From NCBI GenBank assembly GCA_009782775.1, contig WRIL01000010.1, forward strand, positions 1-64,000: a stretch of 64,000 nt of DNA, read 5' to 3'. The notes beneath the pieces are model-generated. The model saw only the letters and a list, made by a program, of their open reading frames with translations. It ran no database searches and was not told where the DNA came from. This document shows, piece by piece, positions 35,143-44,604 of this stretch. A program made the translations under genes and the position numbers. Every line of letters begins with the position of its first letter. Position 1 is the first letter of the stretch. The stretch comes from Desulfovibrionaceae bacterium (lineage in GTDB: Bacteria; Desulfobacterota; Desulfovibrionia; Desulfovibrionales; Desulfovibrionaceae).

Positions 35143-37803
35143 ATGCCGCAGGAAAATTTGGCCAAGGCCTATATGCCTTTGGAAGTGGAACCACGCTGGC
35201 GCGCGCGCTGGGAAGACGGGCGGGTATTCAGCCCTGAACTGCCGGCGCAAGGGGAACCTTATTCCATTGTGATCCCTCCGCCCAACATCACGGGCAACCT
35301 GCATATAGGACACGCCTTCAACCTGACCTTGCAGGACGTGCTCTGCCGCCACGCCAGACAACAGGGAAAGACGGTGCTCTGGGTGCCGGGGGAGGATCAC
35401 GCGGGCATCGCCACCCAGAACGTGGTGGAGCGCCGCCTGGCTGCTGAGAAAAAAAGCCGGCACGACCTGGGGCGGGAGGCCTTTGTGCAGCGGGTCTGGC
35501 GCTGGAAGGAAGAGTATGGAGAGAATATCCGCAGGCAAATCAAGGCCATGGGGGCTTCGGTGGACTGGACCCGCGAGCGCTTCACCATGGACGAAGGACT
35601 TTCCAGGGCCGTGCGCCGGGTCTTCGCGCGCCTATACAAGGAAGGACTGATCTACAAAGGCGACTATATCATCAACTGGTGCCCGCGCTGCCATACGGCC
35701 CTTGCCGACGACGAGGTGGAATTCACTCCGCGACGCGGCAAAATATGGCATATCCGCTATCCCGTTGACGGCGAAAACGGCTTTGTGATCATCGCCACCA
35801 CCAGGCCGGAAACCATGCTGGGAGACAGCGCCGTGGCCGTGCATCCCGAAGATGAACGCTATCGGAGGCTGGTGGGCAAAAAGGCGCGCCTGCCCCTGAT
35901 GGATCGCCTGATCCCGATCATCGCCGACAGCTACGTGGATCGCGAATTCGGCACCGGCGCCCTCAAGATCACGCCCTCCCATGATCCCAACGACTGGAAG
36001 CTGGGCTTCAAGCATAAGCTGGATTTCATCCAAGTTATTGACGAAAACGGACGCATGACCGCCGCCGCCGCCGCCTTTGCCGGACTGCCCAAGGCGGAGG
36101 CCAGAGAACGCGTGCTGGCCGAGCTTGAAACCCTGGGACTCCTGGAGCAAAGCCTGGATTACGAGCACAATGTCGGGCAATGCTATCGTTGCCAGGAGGT
36201 GATTGAACCGCATGTTTCCACCCAGTGGTTTGTGGCCGCGCGCACCCTGGCGTACAAGGCCAGGGCTGCCGTGCCGGACAAAACGCGCATCCACCCGGAA
36301 AGCTGGCTCAAAACATATTATAACTGGCTGGATAACATCCGCGACTGGTGCATCAGCCGGCAGATCTGGTGGGGGCACCGCATTCCGGCCTGGACCTGCG
36401 AGGATTGCGGGAAACTCCTGGTGGAAGAGGAGGCGCCCGCCGTCTGCTCCCATTGTGGCGGCCGCCGCCTGCTCCAGGACGAGGATGTGCTGGATACCTG
36501 GTTTTCCTCGGCCCTCTGGCCTTTCAGCACCCTGGGCTGGCCCGGCGAAACTCCGGAATTGCGCGCCTTTTATCCCACCTCCGTGCTGGTAACCGGCTTT
36601 GACATCCTTTTCTTCTGGGTTGCCAGAATGATGATGCTCGGCCTGCACTTCATGGATGAAGTCCCTTTCCGCGAGGTCTATATCCACGCCCTGGTGCGCG
36701 ATGCCGAAGGCAAGAAGATGTCCAAAACCCTGGGCAACGTCATCGACCCCCTGGAGATGATCACCCGCTACGGCACGGATTCCCTGCGTTTCACCCTCAC
36801 CGCCTTCGCGGCCATGGGACGGGATATCAAGCTCTCCGAGGAACGGATCGAGGGCTACCGCCATTTCATGAACAAGATCTGGAACGCGGCCCGCTTCGCC
36901 CTTATGAACCTGCCGGAAGAAGGGCCGGTTCCGGCTCTGGGCCAGGCCACGGCCCAAGGGACACACCACCAGTGGATCCTGCACCGCCTGGAAGAAATGA
37001 AGACCTCCACCGCCGCCGCCCTCCGGGAATACCGCTTCAACGATGCCGCCCAGGATTTGTATAAGTTTGTCTGGAACGAGCTGTGCGACTGGTACCTGGA
37101 ACTGATCAAGCCGGATATGCAGGCCGGAGGCGAAACCCGCGCCCAAGCCCAAGGAGTGTTGCTCACCGCCCTGCGGGAAACCCTGATCCTGCTCCACCCA
37201 ATCATCCCCTTTGTCACAGCGGAGATCTGGACCGCCCTCCCCGCCTTTGCCGGAGAGAAACCCCCTGACCCCGACCTGGCCAAAATTCTCTACCCTCCGG
37301 CACGGCCCGCCTGTCTGCACCCGGAAGCCGCGAGCCGCATGAGACTGATCCAGGCGATCATTGTGGCCGCGCGCACCATCCGCGCCGAACTGAACCTCTC
37401 CCCCTCCCTGCCCCTGAAAGCCATTATCCGGCCGGAAAACCAGACCAAGGAAAAAATCCTGGAAGAACACCGCGCCCTGATCGCCCGCCTGGCCCGCCTG
37501 GAAAGCCTGAGCCTTGATGCCGCGGCGCAGCCTCCCCGGCTCTCCGCCAGCCAGGTGGCCGAAGGCAACGAAATCATCGTGCTCCTGGAAGGGGCGGTGG
37601 ATACCGGAGCCGAACGCGCCAGGCTGGACAAGGAACTGGGCAAGCTGGAAAAAGAACGGCAAATGCTTGAAAAAAAGCTTTCCGACCGGAATTACGTGGA
37701 AAAGGCCCCGGCCGCCCTGGTGGAACGGGACCGGCAACGGGTCAAGGAACTGGCGGCGGCGGGAAAAAAACTCCGCCTGGTACGGAACAAATTCAGCGAA
37801 TAA
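35143..37803 (+). CDS. valS: Valyl-tRNA synthetase
   Basis: An 886-residue class Ia synthetase. The HIGH motif is in PPPNITGNLHIGHAFNLTLQ and the KMSKS loop is KKMSKTLGNVIDPLEM. The editing domain has TTRPETMLGDSAVAVHPED and KITPSHDPNDWKLG. WCISRQIWWGHRIPAW is a ValS/IleS signature, and a C-terminal arm coiled coil (RARLDKELGKLEKERQMLEK) is typical of ValS. The gap before the metY gene is 16 nt. Shine-Dalgarno GGAGG lies 5 nt before the ATG. Confidence 0.97.
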   Translation: MPQENLAKAYMPLEVEPRWRARWEDGRVFSPELPAQGEPYSIVIPPPNITGNLHIGHAFNLTLQDVLCRHARQQGKTVLWVPGEDHAGIATQNVVERRLAAEKKSRHDLGREAFVQRVWRWKEEYGENIRRQIKAMGASVDWTRERFTMDEGLSRAVRRVFARLYKEGLIYKGDYIINWCPRCHTALADDEVEFTPRRGKIWHIRYPVDGENGFVIIATTRPETMLGDSAVAVHPEDERYRRLVGKKARLPLMDRLIPIIADSYVDREFGTGALKITPSHDPNDWKLGFKHKLDFIQVIDENGRMTAAAAAFAGLPKAEARERVLAELETLGLLEQSLDYEHNVGQCYRCQEVIEPHVSTQWFVAARTLAYKARAAVPDKTRIHPESWLKTYYNWLDNIRDWCISRQIWWGHRIPAWTCEDCGKLLVEEEAPAVCSHCGGRRLLQDEDVLDTWFSSALWPFSTLGWPGETPELRAFYPTSVLVTGFDILFFWVARMMMLGLHFMDEVPFREVYIHALVRDAEGKKMSKTLGNVIDPLEMITRYGTDSLRFTLTAFAAMGRDIKLSEERIEGYRHFMNKIWNAARFALMNLPEEGPVPALGQATAQGTHHQWILHRLEEMKTSTAAALREYRFNDAAQDLYKFVWNELCDWYLELIKPDMQAGGETRAQAQGVLLTALRETLILLHPIIPFVTAEIWTALPAFAGEKPPDPDLAKILYPPARPACLHPEAASRMRLIQAIIVAARTIRAELNLSPSLPLKAIIRPENQTKEKILEEHRALIARLARLESLSLDAAAQPPRLSASQVAEGNEIIVLLEGAVDTGAERARLDKELGKLEKERQMLEKKLSDRNYVEKAPAALVERDRQRVKELAAAGKKLRLVRNKFSE

Positions 37804-37819
37804 TAACGGGAGACAAAAC

Positions 37820-39103
37820 ATGGACGACTGGGCTTTTGAAACCAAACAACTGCACAGCGGGCAGGAGACGCCGGACCCGGCCACCGGGGCTCGCGCCGTG
37901 CCCATTTATCAGAATGTGGCCTATGTCTTCGAAAATTCCGCCCAGGCCGCATCCCGTTTTCGCCTGGAGGATCCGGGGCATATTTATGCCCGCCTGGGTA
38001 ACCCCACCCAGGATGTGCTGGAAAAACGCATGGCCGCCCTGGAAGGCGGGGCCGGAGCTCTGGCTCTGGCCTCGGGAGCGGCGGCGGTTACCTATGCCCT
38101 GTTGAATCTGGCCCAGGCCGGGGATCACCTGGTTTCCGCCGGGAATATCTACGGTGGAACCCACAACCTTCTGGCGCACACCCTGCCCCATTACGGCATC
38201 GCCACAACCTTTACGGACGAGAGCAGGCCGGAGACCTTGACCCTGGCCTTGCGCCCCAATACCAAGGCCATCTTTGTGGAGAGCCTGGGCAATCCCCATT
38301 CCGCGGTCACGGACCTGGAAGCGGCGGCCAAGGCGGCCCATGCTCACGGTATCCCCCTGATCGTGGACAATACCTTCGCCACTCCCTATTTGCTGCGCCC
38401 CCTGGAGCACGGCGCGGATATCGTGGTGCACTCGGCCACCAAGTTCATCGACGGGCATGGCACCAGCATGGGGGGCCTAATCGTTGACGGCGGGACCTTC
38501 GACTGGGCGGGGAGCGGCAAATTCCCCTCCCTCAGCGACCCCAACCCCAGCTACCATGGACTGTCCTTCACCCAGGCCGCCGGACATCTGGCCTACGTTA
38601 CCAAAATCCGGACCATCCTGCTGCGGGATACCGGGGCAGCCATCTCTCCCTTCAACGCCTTTATGCTGCTGCAAGGTCTGGAAACCCTCTCTCTGCGTAT
38701 GGAACGCCATACCGCCAACGCCCTGCAAGTCGTCGGGCATCTCAAAAAGCACCCCAGGGTGGAGGCGGTGCATCACCCTTCCCTGCCGGACGAACCGAGC
38801 CACCGGCTGTATAAAAAATATTTCCCCCAGGGAGCGGGGTCCATCTTCACCTTCGAGATCGCAGGCGGGGTCCGGGAGGCGCATGCCTTCACCGACCGGC
38901 TGCGCCTTTTCTCCCTCCTGGCCAATGTGGCGGATATGAAATCCCTGGTCATACATCCTGCCACCACCACCCACTCCCAACTCAACGAAGCGGAACTGCT
39001 GGCGCAGGGGATTAAGCCCAACACCATCCGCCTGTCCATCGGCACGGAAAATATCCGGGACATCCTCGCCGACCTGGATCAGGCCCTTAGCCCCAATCCT
39101 TAG
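37820..39103 (+). CDS. metY: O-acetylhomoserine sulfhydrylase (homocysteine synthase), Cys/Met PLP family
   Basis: A 427-residue PLP enzyme that makes homocysteine from O-acetylhomoserine and sulfide, a sensible route in a sulfide producer. The start MDDWAFETKQLHSGQ and the segment GARAVPIYQNVAYVFEN match the MetY class. The PLP lysine is in HSATKFIDGHGTSMGG. The two insertions typical of MetY over MetB are visible around FDWAGSGKFPSLSDPNPSYHG and YFPQGAGSIFTFEIAGG. An open frame extends upstream into valS but only the part from ATG 37820 is homologous. Substrate specificity is inferred. Confidence 0.92.
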   Translation: MDDWAFETKQLHSGQETPDPATGARAVPIYQNVAYVFENSAQAASRFRLEDPGHIYARLGNPTQDVLEKRMAALEGGAGALALASGAAAVTYALLNLAQAGDHLVSAGNIYGGTHNLLAHTLPHYGIATTFTDESRPETLTLALRPNTKAIFVESLGNPHSAVTDLEAAAKAAHAHGIPLIVDNTFATPYLLRPLEHGADIVVHSATKFIDGHGTSMGGLIVDGGTFDWAGSGKFPSLSDPNPSYHGLSFTQAAGHLAYVTKIRTILLRDTGAAISPFNAFMLLQGLETLSLRMERHTANALQVVGHLKKHPRVEAVHHPSLPDEPSHRLYKKYFPQGAGSIFTFEIAGGVREAHAFTDRLRLFSLLANVADMKSLVIHPATTTHSQLNEAELLAQGIKPNTIRLSIGTENIRDILADLDQALSPNP

Positions 39104-39199
39104 CTTGGAACAGCGGGATCGCCAAAAGGCGCCAAAAGGACACGCCCCTGGGCTGGGGCATGGGGACGGCGCCCTTATAATTCACGGCAAGGCGCGCCC

Positions 39200-40393
39200 C
39201 TATTCCAGACGGAGAGAACTTTCTCCCGGCAGGGCCAGCTTTTCCCTGGTAGAGCTGAACAGGTATTCCAGAATGGAATTGGAAACGAGCATCCCGGAAG
39301 CGGTCAGGCTGATATAGCCGTTCTTTATGCGCAACATGCCCTTGCGGTGCAGGCCGTGGATAAGCTCCTTGTTGTCGGCGATGAAATCCCGCCCGGTCAG
39401 CTTGCGGTAGGCCTGGAGGCGCAGCCCGCGATCCGTTCGCAGGCGCAGCATGAGGAGTTCCAGCACCCGGGCGCTCTTATCCAGGCTTTCATATTCTCCG
39501 CCCAAACGGCGAGTGGCTACCTGCTCACGCCAGATCCGCACGTCCGGCGGGTTGGTCCAGCGTTTATCCCCGATGGTGCTGGTGGCCGCCGGTCCCAGCC
39601 CCAGGTAGTCGTGCCCCTCCCAGTAGCCCAGATTGTGCCGGCACTTGAAGCCCATACGGGCGTAATTGGAAATTTCATAGTGCAAAAAGCCCTGGGCCTC
39701 CAAAAATTCCGAACCATAGGCATAAATGGAGGCCTGCTCCTGGTCGTCCGGAAAGGCCAGTTCGCCGCGCTCCCTGGCCGCGAACATAGCCGTGCCCTCC
39801 TCCAGGGTAAGGTTGTAGCAGGAAAGATGGTCCGGCTTCAGCTTGATCACGCTTTTCAACTCTTCCAACCAGAGGCGCAGGCGCTGCCCGGGCAGCCCCC
39901 AGAGCAAATCCAGATTGATGTTGGCGATGCCGCAGACCCGCGCCGCATCATAAGCGGCCAGGGCCACCTTGAGGGTATGCGGACGGCCCAGCAGGCGAAG
40001 GCTCTCTTCATTCAGGCTCTGTATGCCCAAGGACAGGCGGTTGACCCCGGCCTTGGCCAGCTCGGCGGCATAGCCGAATTCCAGCATGGATTCAGGGTTG
40101 CCCTCAAAACTAATCTCCGCCCCGGCCTCCAGGATGAAAAGCTTGCGCAGGCGGTTCAGCACCTGGTCCACCGTGCGGGCAGGAAGCAGACTGGGCGTGC
40201 CGCCGCCGAAAAAGACCGTCTCCAATTTGACCCGGCCCAGGCGCTCGTTCCACAGTCCTATCTCCGCCAGGAGCCCGTCGATGTAGCCCCGCATAAGCCC
40301 GGCCCCGGCCTGATCCTGAGGCAGAACCCCGGAATAAAAGCTGCAATAGCCGCAGCGGCTGCGGCAAAAAGGCACATGGATATACAGGAGCAT
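39200..40393 (-). CDS. hemW: Radical SAM heme chaperone HemW
   Basis: A 397-residue coproporphyrinogen-dehydrogenase-like radical SAM protein. The cluster motif is HVPFCRSRCGYCSFY (Cx3CxxC) near the N-terminus. GGGTPSLLPARTVDQVL, SLGIQSLNEESLRLLGR and NLDLLWGLPGQ follow. The HemW-type HNLGYW motif (CRHNLGYWEGHDYLGLGP) indicates heme transfer rather than coproporphyrinogen oxidation. A C-terminal winged-helix part is present. It stands alone on the reverse strand between metY and the M16 peptidase. Confidence 0.93.
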   Translation of the reverse strand: MLLYIHVPFCRSRCGYCSFYSGVLPQDQAGAGLMRGYIDGLLAEIGLWNERLGRVKLETVFFGGGTPSLLPARTVDQVLNRLRKLFILEAGAEISFEGNPESMLEFGYAAELAKAGVNRLSLGIQSLNEESLRLLGRPHTLKVALAAYDAARVCGIANINLDLLWGLPGQRLRLWLEELKSVIKLKPDHLSCYNLTLEEGTAMFAARERGELAFPDDQEQASIYAYGSEFLEAQGFLHYEISNYARMGFKCRHNLGYWEGHDYLGLGPAATSTIGDKRWTNPPDVRIWREQVATRRLGGEYESLDKSARVLELLMLRLRTDRGLRLQAYRKLTGRDFIADNKELIHGLHRKGMLRIKNGYISLTASGMLVSNSILEYLFSSTREKLALPGESSLRLE

Positions 40394-40615
40394 GAGCCTC
40401 AGTCTATACCATCATGGCAAGAACCGGTAGAGGCTTTTTGAGGGGATGCCGCCCAATCGCTTCTTTCTATATTGCTCCAAGAGCTCAATTAACGTGTTGC
40501 CTATATCCTTGTCGGAAAGTCTGGAATAAGCATGCCCGCGGCCCAGCGCTTGCGAAAAATTTTGGGGATTGTGGCCCCCGGCGTCTTGAGCTATGTGATT
40601 TCCAGGAGAAAAGAC

Positions 40616-43555
40616 ATGCTGGAACATTATGAGTTGATCTTTGAGCGACAAATTCCAGAATTGCGTAGCCGGGCGCGCTTCTGGCTGCACCGGGAAAGCG
40701 GGGCCCAGTTGCTCAGCCTCTGCAACCAGGACGAAAACAAGGTCTTCGGGGTGACCCTGCGCACGCCGCCAGCGGATTCCACAGGCCTGCCCCACATCCT
40801 GGAACATTCCGTGCTCTGCGGCTCGGACAAGTACCCGGTGCGCGAACCCTTTGTGGAACTGCTCAAGGGCTCGCTCCAGACCTTTCTCAATGCCTTCACC
40901 TACCCGGACAAGACCTGTTACCCCGTGGCCAGCGCCAATTTACAGGATTTTTACAACCTTACCGATGTCTATCTGGACGCGGTTTTTCATCCCCGCCTGG
41001 GGGAAGATGTCTTCCAGCAGGAAGGCTGGCACGTGGAAGTGGAACGGGCGGGCGGAGAGCCGCGCTACAGCTTCAAGGGGGTAGTCTATAACGAGATGAA
41101 GGGGGCTTTTTCATCCCCGGAATCCGTGCTGGGGCGCCAGATCCTGCACAGCCTTTTCCCTGATGTTCCCTACGGCCTGGAATCCGGCGGAGACCCGGAA
41201 GAGATCCCCAAGCTGGATTTCACCGCCTTCACCGCCTTTCACCGCCGCTACTACCATCCCTCCAATGCCCGCTTCTTCTTCTGGGGAGATGATCCCGAAG
41301 AAAAACGCCTGGAGATCATCCAGGAACTGGCCGGAGGCTACACGCGCCTTCCGGCGGCCTCTTCGCCCCTGCCCTTGCAAAACCGCTTCACTGCCCCGCG
41401 CTGTCTGCGCCTGCCCTACAGCTCCGGAGAAGGCGACCAGGCCATCTTCACCCTGAACTGGATGCTGGAGGAAAACGGCCCGGCCCCGGAACAGATAGAG
41501 CTGGCTCTGGGTCTGAGAATGCTGGAGCATACCCTCATCGGCATGCCCGCCTCCCCCCTGCGCCGCGCCCTTCTGGAATCCGGACTGGGCGACGACCTGG
41601 CCGGAAGCGGGTTGGAGAACGAACTACGCCAGAGCATTTTTTCCATCGGCCTCAAAGGAATACGGGAAGAGCGCGCCGGGGAGGCGGAAAAACTGATCCT
41701 GGGCGTGCTGGAAGATCTTGCCGGACGGGGGATCCCCTCTTCTTCGGTGGAGGCGGCAATCAACAGTGTGGAGTTTGAACTGCGCGAGAACAATACCGGG
41801 CGCTTTCCGGTAGGTCTGGCGGTTATGCTGCGCAGCCTGGCCCTCTGGCTGTATTCCGACGACCCGGCGGACGAAGCCTCCGTCGCGGCTCTCCGTTTTG
41901 AGGCTCCTCTGGAGGCGATCAAGGGCAAGGCCGCTTCAGGTTACTTTGAGGCGCTCATAAAAAAGCATTTTCTGGATAACCCGCATCGCAGCACGGTGCT
42001 GCTCTACCCCGACCCTGACCTGGGCCGCCGCCGGAACAAAGAGGAGGAGGACAGGCTGTACGCCCTGCTGGAGATTATGGGGCCTACGGGGAAAGAAGCC
42101 TTGGCCGAACAGGCCGACCACCTGAAGCGTCTGCAGGAAAAACCGGATGCGCCGGAAAACCTGGCCCGCATCCCCCGTCTGCGCCTGGGAGATTTGCCCG
42201 CGGAAGGCCGGGAGATCCCCCAGCTAAGGCCGGAGAGACCACCCGTGCCCGTCTACCTCCATCCCCAGCCCACCGGAGGCGTCTGCTACCTGGATCTGCA
42301 CCTGGACCCCGCCGGGCTGCCGGATTCCTCCCTGGTCCTCCTGCCTATGCTGGGGCGGGCCATGCTGGAGATGGGCAACCGGGACAAGGACTACGTAACC
42401 TTGAATATGGAGATCGCCCGCAAAACCGGGGGCATGGAAACGGACCTGAACGTTATGGGGCGGATGGACGACCGCCGCCCCCTCCTCTCCCTCGGTCTTC
42501 GCGGCAAGGCCACCACGGCTCAGGCGGAGGCTCTCTTTGCCCTCAGCGCCGAACTCCTTACCCGCACGGACCTGGACAATCAGGCCCAGTTCAGCCGCAT
42601 GCTGCTGGAAGAAAAGGCCCGCCTGGAGCACCGCCTGATCCCCTCCGGACACCAAGTCATCGCCGGACGCATCCGGGCCTCCCTTTCCCTCTGCGGCAGT
42701 CTGGACGAAAAAATCAGCGGTCTGGCCTACCTGGAAGAGGTGCGCGCCCTCTCAACTCTGGCCTCTGCGAACTGGCCGGTCCTACTGGGCCGCCTGCAAG
42801 AGGCCCGCGCCCTGATCCTGAAGCGGGATAGGCTCCGCCTGAGCCTGACCGCCGAGGAGGAGGTTCTGCCACGCCTTCTGGAGCTGGCAGGAAAGCTGGC
42901 CGGAGAACTGTCTTCCAGCCCCAGCCCTACGGAAGATCCGGACGGACGGAGCTTCAGTCCATCCTCCAATCTGCCGAAACGCGAAGCTCTGCTGGTTCCG
43001 GCCCAGGTCAATTACGTGGGCAAGGGTGTCAATCTCTATGACCACGGATACGCTTGGCACGGCTCGGCCCTGGTCATACTGAAGTACCTGCGCACCGGCT
43101 GGCTCTGGGAAAAAATCCGGGTACAGGGCGGAGCTTACGGGGTCATCTGTGGGCTGGATCGCGCCACCGGCGACTTCTGTCTGGCCTCCTACCGGGACCC
43201 GGATATCCGGCATACCCTGCGCTGTTTTGACGAATGCGCCGACCAGCTTATCACCGCCCCCCCGGACCGGCGGACCTTGGAAACGGCCATTATCGGCGCC
43301 ATAGGCGAACTTGACGCCTACCTCCTGCCGGAAGCCAGGGGCCGCGCTGCCTACCACCGCGCCATCTGCCTGGATACCCCGGAACAGCGCGCCCGCCTGC
43401 GTGCCGAGGCGATGGCTGCGAGTACCCAGGATTTCACCGCCTTTGGCGAAATCCTGGCCCGGGCCCTGCCCCGGTCCGTGAGTGTGGCCCTGGGCGGCGC
43501 CAACCTGGAAACCTTCGCCCTGGAAGAAGGTTGGACAATAAACCGGGTTTTATAG
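40616..43555 (+). CDS. M16C zinc metallopeptidase (presequence-protease/pitrilysin type)
   Basis: 979 residues. The start is set at ATG 40616 with CAGGAG 7 nt upstream; a longer frame to 40532 has no Shine-Dalgarno. The inverted zinc motif HxxEH is at 60-64 (PHILEHSVLCGS) and the downstream glutamate region is present (YNEMKGAFSSPESVLGRQ). Length and the tail ending with VQGGAYGVICG and SYRDPD fit the four-domain M16C family (PreP, Cym1). Such enzymes degrade short peptides such as cleaved signal peptides. No export signal is seen, so it acts in the cytoplasm if the start is right. rlmN follows within 3 nt. Confidence 0.92.
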   Translation: MLEHYELIFERQIPELRSRARFWLHRESGAQLLSLCNQDENKVFGVTLRTPPADSTGLPHILEHSVLCGSDKYPVREPFVELLKGSLQTFLNAFTYPDKTCYPVASANLQDFYNLTDVYLDAVFHPRLGEDVFQQEGWHVEVERAGGEPRYSFKGVVYNEMKGAFSSPESVLGRQILHSLFPDVPYGLESGGDPEEIPKLDFTAFTAFHRRYYHPSNARFFFWGDDPEEKRLEIIQELAGGYTRLPAASSPLPLQNRFTAPRCLRLPYSSGEGDQAIFTLNWMLEENGPAPEQIELALGLRMLEHTLIGMPASPLRRALLESGLGDDLAGSGLENELRQSIFSIGLKGIREERAGEAEKLILGVLEDLAGRGIPSSSVEAAINSVEFELRENNTGRFPVGLAVMLRSLALWLYSDDPADEASVAALRFEAPLEAIKGKAASGYFEALIKKHFLDNPHRSTVLLYPDPDLGRRRNKEEEDRLYALLEIMGPTGKEALAEQADHLKRLQEKPDAPENLARIPRLRLGDLPAEGREIPQLRPERPPVPVYLHPQPTGGVCYLDLHLDPAGLPDSSLVLLPMLGRAMLEMGNRDKDYVTLNMEIARKTGGMETDLNVMGRMDDRRPLLSLGLRGKATTAQAEALFALSAELLTRTDLDNQAQFSRMLLEEKARLEHRLIPSGHQVIAGRIRASLSLCGSLDEKISGLAYLEEVRALSTLASANWPVLLGRLQEARALILKRDRLRLSLTAEEEVLPRLLELAGKLAGELSSSPSPTEDPDGRSFSPSSNLPKREALLVPAQVNYVGKGVNLYDHGYAWHGSALVILKYLRTGWLWEKIRVQGGAYGVICGLDRATGDFCLASYRDPDIRHTLRCFDECADQLITAPPDRRTLETAIIGAIGELDAYLLPEARGRAAYHRAICLDTPEQRARLRAEAMAASTQDFTAFGEILARALPRSVSVALGGANLETFALEEGWTINRVL

Positions 43556-43557
43556 GT

Positions 43558-44604
43558 ATGCGGGACTTTCTGGATCTGACCCGCGCCGAGCTGGAGGATT
43601 TCATAGTTCGGGACCTGGGGGAGCCGGCCTTCAGGGCCGCCCAGCTATGGCGCTGGATCTGGGGCAAAGGGGCGCGGGACTTCGGGGAGATGAGCAATGT
43701 AAGCAAATCCCTGCGGGCGCGTTTGACTGAACAGGCCTTTATCTCCCGGCCCGAGATCGTTCAAGAGGAACACAGCCGGGATGGCACAATCAAGCTGCTC
43801 CTGCGCCTGGCCGACGGAGAACTGGTGGAAACGATACTCATCCCCGGCGAGGGAACCCGGGGGAAGGCACGGGTGACCCAGTGCCTGTCCTGCCAAGTGG
43901 GTTGCGCCATGGGTTGCGACTTTTGCGCCACCGGGGATTCGGGTTTTCGCCGTAACATGAGCCAGGCGGAAATCCTCGGGCAGACGCTCCTGGGGCGAGA
44001 ACGCCTGGCCGGGCGGGCGGAACTGCGCAACCTGGTGTTCATGGGCATGGGGGAGCCCCTGCTCAACCTGGATAATGTGCTGCGTAGCCTGGAGACTTTG
44101 AGTTCGGAGCAGGGGCTGCATTTTTCCCGCCGCCGGGTGACCGTATCCACCTGCGGCCTGCCTCATGGACTACTCCGGCTGGGGGAAAGCGGGCTGGCCT
44201 CCCTGGCCGTGTCCCTGCATGCGCCGGATCAAGGGCTGCGCGCCCGGCTCATGCCTCGGGCCGCCCGCTGGCCCCTGGAGGAACTCCTGCTAGAACTGGA
44301 AGGTTACCCTCTGCGGGCGCGTGAACACATCACCCTGGAGTACCTGTTGCTGGACGGAGTGAACGATGCCCCGGAACAGGCCAGAGAGCTCGCGCGCATC
44401 GCCAGGCGGCTAAGGGCCAAAATCAACCTCATCGCCTATAATCCGATAGGGAACGCGCCGTACCGCGCCCCGTCGCCGGAGCGGGTTCTGGCCTTTGAAG
44501 AGGTTTTGTGGAGGCAGGGGCTGGTGGCCGTGTTGCGCAAAAGCATGGGTGCGGATATCCAGGCCGCCTGCGGGCAGTTGCGGGGTTCTGGAGGATTTAT
44601 CTAG
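43558..44604 (+). CDS. rlmN: 23S rRNA (adenine2503-C2)/tRNA methyltransferase RlmN
   Basis: A 348-residue radical SAM enzyme methylating A2503 of 23S rRNA and A37 of some tRNAs. The N-terminus FLDLTRAELEDFIVRDLGEP and RAAQLWRWIWGKG is family-typical from ATG 43558; a TTG 27 nt earlier would lie inside the M16 gene. The cluster motif is CQVGCAMGCDFCATG. VFMGMGEPLLNLDNVL, STCGLPHGLLRLGE and the catalytic C-terminal cysteine region (ADIQAACGQLRG) are present. It overlaps the convergent HD-GYP gene end by 8 nt. Confidence 0.95.
   Translation: MRDFLDLTRAELEDFIVRDLGEPAFRAAQLWRWIWGKGARDFGEMSNVSKSLRARLTEQAFISRPEIVQEEHSRDGTIKLLLRLADGELVETILIPGEGTRGKARVTQCLSCQVGCAMGCDFCATGDSGFRRNMSQAEILGQTLLGRERLAGRAELRNLVFMGMGEPLLNLDNVLRSLETLSSEQGLHFSRRRVTVSTCGLPHGLLRLGESGLASLAVSLHAPDQGLRARLMPRAARWPLEELLLELEGYPLRAREHITLEYLLLDGVNDAPEQARELARIARRLRAKINLIAYNPIGNAPYRAPSPERVLAFEEVLWRQGLVAVLRKSMGADIQAACGQLRGSGGFI

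Noticed and set aside
35632-37905. 757-codon reverse frame across valS
   Set aside because: Antisense to a full-length valyl-tRNA synthetase with intact motifs.
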